Shown one piece after another: positions 10,420 to 19,764 of a stretch of 64,000 nt of DNA. Source of the stretch: DASQDN01 sp963833675 (lineage in GTDB: Bacteria > Acidobacteriota > Terriglobia > Bryobacterales > Bryobacteraceae); NCBI GenBank assembly GCA_963833675.1, contig CAWHYW010000035.1, forward strand, positions 1 to 64,000, read 5' to 3'. Made by a program: the position numbers and the translations under genes. Below the pieces are notes generated by a model that had not been told where the DNA came from, searched no databases, and worked only from the letters and a program-made list of their open reading frames with translations. The number at the start of each line of letters is the position of its first letter. Position 1 is the stretch's first letter.

Positions 10420-10770
10420 GTCCGCGACAAGAATGGCGATCTCCTGGTGAACGTCAATCCGAACCAGCCGGCAACGATCACGGCGAAGATACCCGGCGGA
10501 AGGGCGACAGGGGTTACGGGGGGGCGTACTGACCGCAGCGGCGATCAACGCCCACAACACATTCGAGCAGCCGGCCGTGGTGAAGGCGGCAGCGTTCACC
10601 GGTGCGGCGATTGAGTCCAGCAGCCTGAAAGCGATGTTGCCGCCGAAGTCCGTGGTCGTGCTCGACCTGGAGTAGCCGTAGGTCAAATCGAGCAAGAGGC
10701 ACAAAACGAGACAAGCTACCAGGATCCTTTGTCTTAGACCCACTTCCCGGATTGCCGACGACTCGGGAGG
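10420..10770 (+). pseudogene. Orphan duplicate of the GH51 3' end
   Basis: From 10420 the sequence closely follows the end of the GH51 gene from 5204 onward: both encode RDKNGDL...VNVNPNQPATIT, both continue through the stop, and both share about 90 bases of 3' flank. Compared with the full gene the copy lacks 9 bases (the codons for HIA after DL), has an expanded G run around 10520 that breaks the frame, and has no 5' portion, signal peptide or catalytic domain. It is therefore a relic of a duplication, not a gene. Similarity falls away abruptly upstream of 10420. Confidence 0.85.
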
Positions 10771-10964
10771 TATCCGTTCGGCGGGCTCTTCACTTCAGCG
10801 GCATGCGCGATAGAACCGCAACTTGACCGCAGCCGGAACTATTGATGGCCGGTTGTCTCATCGTAACGGAAACGTCGGTCAATCTTGACGACCTGTCGCG
10901 GGCTAATTACATAGGGTAGGTCGAGTTGCTTCCATCGTCGATGGCCGAGCCCGGGAAGCGGTGA

Positions 10965-13514
10965 TTATTCCGGCGGCGTACGTTTCTTCAGCAGCGCCGG
11001 CCAGTTCAGTATGAGTTGAAGCGGCGGCGGACCGCTCTCGCTTCCCGCGAGCACCAGGAAGCGCTTGCCGTCGAGTGCCACCCGGTAAGGACCAGCGACG
11101 GAGAACAACTCACGAGGAGTTGAAGGCTCGACGGACTCCGCTCCCACCTTCAGCTTCACGGACATCAGTTTGTTGCCAGGTCCGATGTAAAAGAGCTCGT
11201 CGCCTGCCGGGCCCCACTCGGGACTGCCGCCGCCGCCCATGGATATTTGCCATTTCCTTTTCGGCTCGGGAAAGGACTGAATGTAGACCTCGTAACGGCC
11301 ACTCTCATCAGACGTGTAGGCCACCCACAGTGGGTTAGGTTCCGGGGAAAACCGGGCTCCCCGTTCGTCAAACGGGGTGCGGAGATATAACCGTGGCTTG
11401 ACTCCAGGCTCCGGCTTCCCATCGGCGGTCATCGACAAGATCCAGAGATCGGTTCTTGTCGCTTGTGTGAACTCTTCGACCAACAGGAACTGTCCATTAC
11501 GCGACCAATCATCTGGCCACTGTGAGTTCGTCGATTGCGTTATGCGCTCCTGCGTTTCAACGCCGCTGGCGTCCTTACGGTATAGATTCCAGGGAATCCC
11601 GGACCGAAATACAATCGACTGCCCATTCGGAGACCAGATTGGGTACATATTCAATCCTGGTTCGAACGTGAAGCGGCTCGAGACGTTCCGTTCGGCATCA
11701 ACCAGCCAGAGGTCGGCGGCGCCCGAGTTGCTCGCGCGCGATGCCACTACTCGCTTACCATCGCGCGACAGGGCAAAGCTCGTGTAATTGCCAGCCTCGC
11801 CGAACGTTGCCTCAGCCTTGCCGCTCTGGTCAAGCCATGTGAATTGCGCGGTGGGTTGAACGCCGGTATAGCCCAAGACACCGGGGGACGCGGCTGCAAA
11901 CATGAAGCCCATCTGCGGAATTCTGAACACAGCATCGGCAACTGAGGATGCCTCACCACGGAGTCTCAGGCGATCAGCTTCAAACGGCTGCGCCATCAGT
12001 GTTGATCCCCTCAGCCACAGGAGGTGGCCCTCTGCGTACAGTGCATTGGTATCGCTCGCCAGAAGACGGGTGGATTCGTGTGGTTTGGACAGCGAGGCAG
12101 CATAAACCCCCGTATCTTCGGGCCTGCCGCGTCCCCAATAAAGAATGTGGCCTCCAGGGAGAAGCTGCGGCCAATAGTGAGCGTCTTCGCCGCGCTCATG
12201 ATGGAGCCGGGTCAGTTCTGCAGAGGGACCGCCGGAAGCGGATACACGGCGCAGGCTGCTCTGCACTGGTGCAAAAATGATTGTGCCATCGCTGGCCCAG
12301 GCGCCACCGCGGCCCTCGACTACATCACAGATGGCATTTGGAGGGCCTCCGGCTACACTTATGCGCCACATTTTGTTCGCAGCAAAGTAACCGATTGATG
12401 TTCCGTCCGGTGACCAGAAAGGAGAGTTGGCACCATCCGTGCCCGGCAAGAGCCGCGCGTTCATGGCATCCAGCGGCCGCAGCCAGAGTCCGCTTTTGCC
12501 TTTGACGACTGCTCCAAAGGCCAAAGTGCGCCCATCCGGCGAAACGGCGAAGAGGTTGAATTGACCGCCATCTGGTGGCGCGAGTTGCAAACGGACTGCG
12601 TGTCCGCCAGCAGAAGCCCTAGACAACTGCGACACAACCCAGCCGCCAGATACACCCAACGCGAGCGCCGCGAAGGCAACCCAAGTTGCTGCGAACCGCC
12701 GTCTCACGGCAGGCTGGTGGTCCGAAGCCCAGTCGAGTGCTCGCTTGAGATCGAGCGCGGTCTGAAAACGCTGCTCCGGATCCTTGGCGAGACAGGTCCT
12801 TATTACGCGCTCAAGTGGAGGCCCAACATCGATTGACGCAGGCTCTCGCTCAAGAATCGCCGCGATGACGCTTGCGGCTGAGGAGCCTTCAAATGCCCTC
12901 CTGCCCGAGAGAAGCTCATACAGGACAGCTCCGAACGCAAATAAATCGCTGCGATTGTCGGCCTCGCGGCCCTGGAGCTGCTCAGGAGACATGTACTGTA
13001 ATGTCCCGACGATTTGACCCTCCCTCGTCAAATCTTCCGTGCACGTGGAATCACTCCCTTCCACTGTTGTCGTATGTTTGGCCAGGCCGAAATCGAGCAG
13101 CTTGATGCCCTGCGAAGTGCCTAGGATATTCGCAGGCTTCAGATCCCGATGCGTTAAACCCTTCTTGTGAGCCGCAGCGAGTGCATCCAGAATCTGGCCC
13201 GCATACTCGATCGCTCGTTTAGTCGGGATCGGCCCTTTCAGCGGCGATCCTTCGATAAGCTCCATCACGATGTAATCTGGACCGACATCGTAGATCTGGC
13301 AAATATGGGGATGATTCAGAGCCGCAATCGCCCGGGCTTCGCGCTCAAAACGGCTGGTGAATTCATTTTTGGCAACCTTAATTGCCACAGTGCGGTTCAG
13401 TCGCGTATCGCGTGCTTTCCACACTTGTCCCATGCCGCCCGCGCCGAGCGGGCCGATCATCTCATAGGGACCGAGGCGAATTCCAGCTGCCAGAGTCACG
13501 GCGTTAAATTTCAT
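10965..13514 (-). CDS. Membrane Ser/Thr protein kinase with PD40/TolB propeller
   Basis: Intact 849-residue Hanks-type (PknB-like) kinase. Glycine loop GAGGMGQV at residues 24-31, catalytic Lys46 in VAIK, HRDLKPAN at 122-129, DFG at 141-143 and an activation segment with GTLQYMSPEQ. After the kinase domain (about 15-270) a single membrane helix (FAALALGVSGGWVVSQL) leads to about 530 residues of PD40 blades (AVSPDGRTLAFGAVVKGKSG, WSPNGQSIVFRSGIP). Expected topology is a cytoplasmic kinase with an extracytoplasmic propeller sensor. Start chosen at 13514 (MKFNAV, followed by a conserved entry to the kinase) rather than 13559. Unlike the two other kinases here it has no adjacent ECF sigma gene and no N-terminal extension. 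Frame unbroken. Confidence 0.92.
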   Translation of the reverse strand: MKFNAVTLAAGIRLGPYEMIGPLGAGGMGQVWKARDTRLNRTVAIKVAKNEFTSRFEREARAIAALNHPHICQIYDVGPDYIVMELIEGSPLKGPIPTKRAIEYAGQILDALAAAHKKGLTHRDLKPANILGTSQGIKLLDFGLAKHTTTVEGSDSTCTEDLTREGQIVGTLQYMSPEQLQGREADNRSDLFAFGAVLYELLSGRRAFEGSSAASVIAAILEREPASIDVGPPLERVIRTCLAKDPEQRFQTALDLKRALDWASDHQPAVRRRFAATWVAFAALALGVSGGWVVSQLSRASAGGHAVRLQLAPPDGGQFNLFAVSPDGRTLAFGAVVKGKSGLWLRPLDAMNARLLPGTDGANSPFWSPDGTSIGYFAANKMWRISVAGGPPNAICDVVEGRGGAWASDGTIIFAPVQSSLRRVSASGGPSAELTRLHHERGEDAHYWPQLLPGGHILYWGRGRPEDTGVYAASLSKPHESTRLLASDTNALYAEGHLLWLRGSTLMAQPFEADRLRLRGEASSVADAVFRIPQMGFMFAAASPGVLGYTGVQPTAQFTWLDQSGKAEATFGEAGNYTSFALSRDGKRVVASRASNSGAADLWLVDAERNVSSRFTFEPGLNMYPIWSPNGQSIVFRSGIPWNLYRKDASGVETQERITQSTNSQWPDDWSRNGQFLLVEEFTQATRTDLWILSMTADGKPEPGVKPRLYLRTPFDERGARFSPEPNPLWVAYTSDESGRYEVYIQSFPEPKRKWQISMGGGGSPEWGPAGDELFYIGPGNKLMSVKLKVGAESVEPSTPRELFSVAGPYRVALDGKRFLVLAGSESGPPPLQLILNWPALLKKRTPPE

Positions 13515-13903
13515 TCTACTCGGCGCATCGCAAACCGCGTTTCCGCTGACAAAAAACACACGCGTTTTTCGCCGAACTGGAAATCACTGGTGTATTCGTC
13601 AACCAATCTTTATTAATTGACTCAATTGAGCTGTCAGCAATCGCCAATCTTTCCCCCGCTGTCGATAACCTGAAGAGTATTCTTTCGCGAGTGCTTCGTC
13701 CGCGAAGTCAGTGCGGCCAGTGGCTCGCAGACGCGTTAGGACCTATAAGTGGAAAGATCCATTGGTCGACACTTCTTCTTTCCGGATAGCTCCTCGGTGA
13801 CGCGCCCGCGGGCGGCTGCCGTCGCGGTGAACCCAATCACCGAGTTGTAGGGATAATTAGGAAATCGGGTTGTACCACGGAGGTCAGTTCCCGCGAACCC
13901 AAG
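13515..13903. other. Divergent intergenic region between kinase and SDR genes
   Basis: AT-richer than its surroundings around 13610-13640 (TTTATTAATTGACTCAATTG), which includes a small TCAATTGA palindrome. It probably contains the promoters of both divergent genes, but no confident -35/-10 pair was identified and no gene is seen. Confidence 0.4.
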
Positions 13904-15433
13904 GTGATTCTTTTGCACGATACTAACAATAATTGCGCTTCGGCGCCCGCGAACACAGAGGACGGGACATTCCTGGAGAGTCTCCGTTCAGCAACCGAGC
14001 TGCTGGAATCGATCGCGTCGAACCGCGAACTCCTTATGGGCGTACCTGCCGATGAGCGAGAGCGTTTCCATCGGGCCATCGCAGAAGCGTACCTTCCTAA
14101 TCCAATTGCCCGGCGGCGCAGGGTGCAGGCCGCCGCACGCGAACGGACGGCAGCGCGAGCAGAACGCGCAGATGCCGTGCTTTGCGAGACGGGGATTCGA
14201 AAGCTCCGCCGGAAGCCTGAGTTCACAACCCCCAGTGTATTTGCCCCTAAGAAGTTTGAGGAGCGGGAGCGAGAAAGCCCCGCCGAGATCGACTCGCAGC
14301 ACTGCTACATCTGCAAACAGAAATTCACGACGGTTCACCATTTCTATGATCAGATGTGTCCGCCGTGCGCCGAGTTCAATTTCAATAAGCGAACAGAATT
14401 GGCCGACCTCCGCGGTCGGGTCGCGCTATTGACCGGCGGACGTATAAAGATTGGCTATCAGGCAGGCCTAAAGCTGCTTCGTGCAGGTGCCCATTTGGTT
14501 GTCACGACGCGTTTTCCTCGTGATTCGGCTAAGCGCTACGCGCGGGAACCGGACTTCAGCGAATGGTCTCACCGCCTTGAAATCTTTGGATTAGACATGC
14601 GGAGCCCTTCGAGCGTTGAGGCTCTTTGCCGACACCTGCTCGACACTCATCCGAGGCTCGATTTCATTATTAACAATGCTTGCCAGACAGTTCGACGGCC
14701 GCCCGAGTTTTACGCGCACATGATCGAGGGCGAGAGGGCGGCGCTTGATCTCATGCCCGTGGAGGCGCGCCGTCTGCTGGGCGCCTGTGACGAACCGACC
14801 GCCGCCCTGCTGCATCGGTCGAGTTGGATACATCAGTCCGCAGAGCTGTCTCAAGTTCCTCTGCTGATCGAGGATTTGGTCAAGCAAGAGCATCTGTTTC
14901 CGGAAGGCCGTCTCGACCAGGATTTGCAGCAAGTCGATCTGCGCGGACGGAACTCGTGGCGACTGTTGATGGCGGAAGTGTCTTCCGTGGAATTGCTGGA
15001 GGTTCAGTTGATCAATGCGGTCGCGCCGTTCATTATCAATGCGCGGCTCAAGCCCCTGATGATGCAAACGCCGGAGCGTGACAAGCATATCGTCAATGTG
15101 TCCGCGATGGAAGGTCAGTTTTACGGACACCGGAAGACGACCCGCCATCCTCATACCAACATGGCCAAGGCTGCTTTGAACATGATGACCCGGACTGCGG
15201 CCATGGATTATTTCAACGATGGTATACACATGAATAGCGTGGACACGGGATGGGTGACCGATGAAGATCCGATGCCGATCGCCGCGCGGAAGATTGTCGA
15301 GCAGCGATTTCATCCGCCGCTCGATATCGTGGACGGTGCGGCTCGAATCCTCGATCCTCTCATCAGTGGCATCAATACGGGGCAACACGTATGGGGCCAG
15401 TTTTTGAAGGACTACCGGCAAACAGACTGGTGA
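13904..15433 (+). CDS. SDR-family oxidoreductase with N-terminal zinc-ribbon extension
   Basis: A 509-residue protein. Residues 1-130 are a charged, partly helical region; a CYICKQKF...CPPCAEF pair of CxxC motifs at about 134-155 looks like a zinc ribbon. The short-chain dehydrogenase Rossmann domain begins at LRGRVALLTGGRIKIGYQAG, with the NNA motif in DFIINNACQTVRRPP. The Ser of the catalytic set is in IVNVSAMEGQ, but the usual YxxxK is HTNMAKAAL, so the Lys is present and the catalytic Tyr appears replaced by Thr. A roughly 60-residue insertion lies between NNA and the Ser strand. Intact frame. Activity as a normal dehydrogenase is doubtful; substrate unknown. Confidence 0.8.
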   Translation: MILLHDTNNNCASAPANTEDGTFLESLRSATELLESIASNRELLMGVPADERERFHRAIAEAYLPNPIARRRRVQAAARERTAARAERADAVLCETGIRKLRRKPEFTTPSVFAPKKFEERERESPAEIDSQHCYICKQKFTTVHHFYDQMCPPCAEFNFNKRTELADLRGRVALLTGGRIKIGYQAGLKLLRAGAHLVVTTRFPRDSAKRYAREPDFSEWSHRLEIFGLDMRSPSSVEALCRHLLDTHPRLDFIINNACQTVRRPPEFYAHMIEGERAALDLMPVEARRLLGACDEPTAALLHRSSWIHQSAELSQVPLLIEDLVKQEHLFPEGRLDQDLQQVDLRGRNSWRLLMAEVSSVELLEVQLINAVAPFIINARLKPLMMQTPERDKHIVNVSAMEGQFYGHRKTTRHPHTNMAKAALNMMTRTAAMDYFNDGIHMNSVDTGWVTDEDPMPIAARKIVEQRFHPPLDIVDGAARILDPLISGINTGQHVWGQFLKDYRQTDW

Positions 15434-15551
15434 GGATTAAGTCGCAAAGATTGGATCAACGCAACCGAATTCAAATGCTCTGTCCCGCATGAATCTCGCA
15501 AGTCATCGTTCCGGAAGCAATTGCAATTTTGTGCGACGTCCTGGCTGACCG

Positions 15552-15917
15552 GTGTCTCTGGGGCCGAGGATGTATTTCGTGACGCGGTGCTCTGCTCGGG
15601 ACCGAGAGATTTACGCGCCTACGGAAGTTGACCGGCCCGAAGCTGAGTTGCCGTCGCAGATGGTCTCCACGTCAGGACAAGACACCTACGGACAGCACGA
15701 ATCGCACACCTTTGATTGGGTTACCACACTGGCATCCAGGTCCCCAGGCACAGTGATGCGAGTGGATGCTCACTTCGACAACTCCGCGAACAACAAGTTT
15801 AATCCGAACCCCAACAAGACCGTTTATTACGGGACAATGACCTGGGAAGAAATGATGAATCCCTTCTATAGCGTCGTGGTCCCGATTGGTACCGATTCCC
15901 GAGAAAGTGGTGCGTAG
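15552..15917 (+). pseudogene. C-terminal remnant of a copper (PAM/DBH-like) monooxygenase-type protein
   Basis: About the last 50 residues (MRVDAHFDNSANNKFNPNPN, then KTVYYGTMTWEEMMNPFYSV) match the end of the copper type II ascorbate-dependent monooxygenase-like domain found in acidobacterial redoxin/cytochrome fusion proteins. The residues before about 15740 do not match and there is no N-terminal domain, copper-binding first half or signal peptide. I read it as the surviving 3' end of a deleted gene. The open frame starting at 15552 is not evidence that this is translated. Confidence 0.6.
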
Positions 15918-16330
15918 CAAATATAAGCAAGTGGGTGGTGGGGCATAGCGATCGATCCTCAAGAGGGGAACAACGGGGCGATTGTGTTAAACCAATTTGC
16001 TTTCGTAGTGTCAAGCGATCTATACAATTCCGAACAGATACGCGCCAGTCGGGAGTTGGCATGTCGCAACCCCGACTTCTGGGTACTGATCCGCCCCGGC
16101 ACTTCGACGAGACGACGACTTCTCACTCACATGGCTCGCTGACCCCGTGCCGGGGAGTAACAAGGGTCTTGAATATCTTTGGCTCCGAATCGTCTGTCGT
16201 CATACGACCACGACGGCGGAGAAGGTGTGCCTGCCACACATGAGTATGGCTGATTTTGACCATCACTCGCTGCGCCGTTGCTTTGGCTAGCATTGCAAGA
16301 AAGTTGTCCGGATTCGGGGCGCGGCTTTCG
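15918..16330. other. Intergenic, nothing recognised
   Basis: No supported gene or RNA. Lies between the monooxygenase remnant and the end of the minus-strand kinase gene. Confidence 0.4.
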
Positions 16331-19150
16331 CTACTGGAAATTTTCCACTACGCGAATCTCATACCGGTCGACGTCAGCCTGGCAATACAAGGCATAGTGG
16401 CCGTCAGGCGAGATCGAGAGACCTCTGGTGAACTTGGCAGGCGGTCTGTCGAGGGTGGCGACGACCGTCACGGCGCGCGATACGAGGTCCACAAATTTCA
16501 ATACGGAGGGCCTCTTCTGTGCATCCACAAAATAAATCCCGCCTTGTCCCAGCGCCCAGAAACGATGGCCTGTCACCGGCAGTGTTTCGCGAATCAGTTC
16601 CGCCTGCCGCCCGGCCAGGTTTCCACCCCGCAACCCGGAAAGGAGCGGGATGCGCCAGATGCCGGCCGACACTACACTCCCGTAATATAGATAACGCCCG
16701 TCCGGCGATTCCGACGGGTCATAGGATCCTTCGTTCGTCAACGGAACCGGAGCGCCACCGGTGGCCGCGACCGCCCAGATGTTTCGGGAGCCGTTGGCAT
16801 TCGTATAAAACAGGACGCGCTTGCCATCCCGTGACCAGGACGGGACTTCGGCACCGCCGGTCATCGCAACCAGTCGCCGTGGCGGTCCCCCGGCGGCGTT
16901 GACCACCCAGATCTCACTCTTCCCTGATGCCTTGGAATCGAACGCGATTTCACGGCTGTCGAGCGACCATGCGGGATGGGCCGGCAGAAGCGATTGCGCC
17001 GAAAGCTCATGCAACCCGGAACCGTCCGCGTTACCGGTCCAGAGGTTCCAATGACCCGAACGGTTCGAGATGAATGCGATCGATTTCCCGTCCGATGAGA
17101 ATGCAGGATCCATCTCCTCGCGAATGGAGGCAAACAGCTTCTCGCCCGGACGCGGCTCCTTCGTGCCCGTTCGGTCCAGCCGAAAGCGCCAGATGTTGGT
17201 ATCGAGATTCTGCAGCACGTACGCGAGCCGGCCACTCTTGGGCGCGATGGTGATCTGGTCGGATGCGCCCTCTAAAACGAAAGGCGCTGGCGAGCCGCGG
17301 CCGTCAATCGTGACTTGCCTCAGTTCGCCCGTGCTCATGGCGCCACCGCCATAAACGATGGTCCGGCTGTCGGGTTTCCACGCGAACGTGGTAATCGGAG
17401 TAGGGCTGGTAACTAGCAGTTTCGCCTTTCCACCCGGCTGCGCAACTGCCCACAGCCCGTAAGTGGCGCCATTCTGCCAGCGAAGAAAAGCCAGCCATCG
17501 GCCATCCGGAGAAAAAGCGGGGGAGACATCCTGTGTTGTCTCGGGTCCCTCGGTTATCAATTGCGGGGCGCCACTGGAAATCGGGAACCGATACAGGCGC
17601 AGCGCGAAGCCGCCCGTCACCCGGTGCGTGGCTACCAGTGCTTCGCCGTCGGCCGTCCACGTCAGATACTTGCGGGCGCCCGGACGCCGCGACCCTGGAA
17701 GTTTCGCGATCACCTGCTCGGTCCCGCCGCCCGAGGGGATCACAATCGCGTGGACAGTCTCGGCATCGATCCTCCGAAGGAACCCGATACGGGACCCGTC
17801 GGGTGACCAGACCGGATTCGTATCGTCCTGAAGTGCCGATGTCAGTGTGTGTGGCGGGCTCAATGCCGTCGTGCCCGAAGCCGGTGTCGACACACTGCGA
17901 GTCAGGATGCGATGAATCCCGGGCGAGCCTGAGTCGGAGGCGTAAACGACACTGCCGCCATCCATCGAGAAAGCGGGATCTGTTTCCGACGCCGGCTCGC
18001 TCGTGAGAGGCAAACTCTGCAGCAGAACGGGCGTGTTGTCCGCCTGCTGTGATGGCGCCACCCGCCACGCGGCCATGCCGCCGAGCACAGACAACGCTAG
18101 TGAGGCTGCAACCCAAACAGTCCGGCCGTCGGAAAAGGCGCGGCTGAGCAAGGGCTTCGAGCCGCGACGCAACTTCCGAAGCCGCGGGACGATCCCCCGG
18201 TGACTTGGCGAGCATCGCATGCAACAGCCGGTCGAGCTCCTGCGGAACACCTTTGGCGTGGGCCGGCAAAGGCGGCGGCTCCATGCCCTGGATCAACGCT
18301 GTAGTGGCGCCGGCCGACTCTCCCCGGAACGGATTCGCTCCCGATGCCAATTCGTACAAAACGATGCCGAGGGAGAAGATATCGCTCGCGGCCGTGATGG
18401 GCCGCCGTAGAACCTCTTCCGGCGACAAGTATCCGATGGTACCCGCTGTCAATTCATCGTCTGCCCGGCTGGCGCCTGCCTGGCGCGCGAGTCCGAAGTC
18501 GAGGACCTTTACATATCCGTCGGGGCGGAGCATCAGGTTCTCCGGCTTGATGTCGCGGTGAACGATGCCGCGCGCGTGAGCCGCGTGGAGCGCGCGCGCG
18601 ATCTGCGCTCCCCAGAGTGTGACCTTACCGACGGGCTGGGACGCGCCGCAAAATTGCCGCAGCGAAGTACCCGTCACCAACTCCATGGCGATCGCCACCA
18701 TGGAGCCGGAGCGAATCACCTCATGCACGGTTACGATGTTCGGGTGGTTCAGGGCCGAAACGGCATGCGCCTCACGAACGAAGCGTTCGGAGGAAGCCTC
18801 GTCCTGAACTGCGATCAGTTTCAGCGCGACTGCGCGATCCAGATCGGGGTCGTGAGCCGCATACACTTGCCCCATTCCCCCCTGGCCGACAAAACCGGTG
18901 ATGACAAAGCGGCCAATCGCGGCGCCGTTCGGCACGTTTCTGACGCGATCAGCGGCGGGCCGGAATCTATGGTTTCGGTGAAACCATCCGAATCGGCCGT
19001 ACTCTCCATCTCATCCAGCAGTGCCAGCACCTTGGCGGCGATTTCGGCATCCGGCGCGCTGGCCTCGACATATTCCTTACGCTCCGATTCAGTCAGGGAA
19101 GCAGCGGCCTCGTAGATTGAGTACGCTAGTTGCCAGCGCTCATTGGTCAT
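16331..19150 (-). CDS. Ser/Thr kinase with PD40 propeller, partner of ECF sigma, two frameshifts
   Basis: Second Hanks-type kinase. An N-terminal extension of about 70 residues (MTNERWQLAYSIYEAAASLT..., typical of sigma-linked kinases in this phylum) leads, after a shift near 18940, to the kinase domain: GQGGMGQVYAAHD, VALKL, GIVHRDIKPENLML, DFGLARQ, GTIGYLSPEEVL. A second shift near 18190 brings in a membrane helix (TVWVAASLALSVLGGMAAW) and a long PD40 propeller (FSMDGGSVVYASDSGSPG, FSPDGRWLAFLRWQNG) ending at 16331. Its start codon overlaps the stop of the upstream sigma gene by 4 bases, so the two are translationally coupled. Presumably senses an external signal and phosphorylates a regulator, possibly the sigma factor itself (inference). 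Confidence 0.88.
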
Positions 19151-19737
19151 AGTCCCGGCGTCCCGGCGAAGGCCTCCTCCAGCCAGTTGCGAGCGAAGTT
19201 CCAGTGTCGGGCAACCGTTGCAGTGCCGCAGCCCATCTCCCGGGCGATCTCCTCGCGCGTCAGGCCTTCGAAGACCCTCAGTTCCACCACTCGCCGGAGT
19301 GCGGGATTGATGGCCGCCAGCCGGTTCAAAGCATCGTCCACTTCAAGTAGCGAATGCTCGGTCTGCGAGTGCGAGCCAGGCAGATCGCCAAGCTCAGCTT
19401 TCTCCGAACGTCTCGAAAGCGGACGGGCGTGATGAAGCAGCAGCCTCTTCATCAGGAACGCGGCCAACCCGAGGAATGCGGCCTTCTCATCGGCGCCATC
19501 CGAACTGGCCGGGCGAAGCGCTTTGACTTTGACGAGTTCGAGGTAAAGCTGATTCACCACTGCGGTCGGTTGTAGCGTGTGATCCAGACGCTCGGCCCGC
19601 ATGCGTGCGCCGGCGATCCGCCGTAGTTCGGGGTAGAAAAGCTCGACTAGCTGGCCGGCGGCCTCAGGGTCGCCATCGCGGAAGTTCGCCATCAGCCGGG
19701 CCACGGTATCGGGCTGAAGGGCGGGTTTGGGCGACAC
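19147..19737 (-). CDS. ECF-type RNA polymerase sigma factor (TIGR02999 family)
   Basis: About 196 residues. Region 2 reads FYPELRRIAGARMRAERLDH and TLQPTAVVNQLYLELVKVK, the signature of the TIGR02999/ECF43-like group; region 4 reads NPALRRVVELRVFEGLTREE, then IAREMGCGTATVARHWNFAR, a helix-turn-helix for the -35 element. GTG at 19737 (VSPKPALQPD) fits the family N-terminus; the longer open frame to 19968 is an artefact, because its codons beyond 19764 read into the insertion-sequence end. Stop overlaps the kinase start by 4 bases. The insertion sequence ends 27 bases upstream of the start, so the native promoter has been moved about 1.67 kb away and expression may now depend on the element or be lost. 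Confidence 0.88.
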   Translation of the reverse strand: MSPKPALQPDTVARLMANFRDGDPEAAGQLVELFYPELRRIAGARMRAERLDHTLQPTAVVNQLYLELVKVKALRPASSDGADEKAAFLGLAAFLMKRLLLHHARPLSRRSEKAELGDLPGSHSQTEHSLLEVDDALNRLAAINPALRRVVELRVFEGLTREEIAREMGCGTATVARHWNFARNWLEEAFAGTPGL

Positions 19738-19749
19738 GTGTGGTATCGA

Positions 19750-19764
19750 GTTTACTCCCCACGC
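19750..19764. repeat. Left copy of 15-bp target-site duplication
   Basis: GTTTACTCCCCACGC, identical to 21423-21437, immediately outside the left inverted repeat of the insertion sequence. Confidence 0.9.

Noticed and set aside
14591..15421. Minus-strand open frame of 276 codons
   Set aside because: Shadow of the SDR gene in a GC-rich region.
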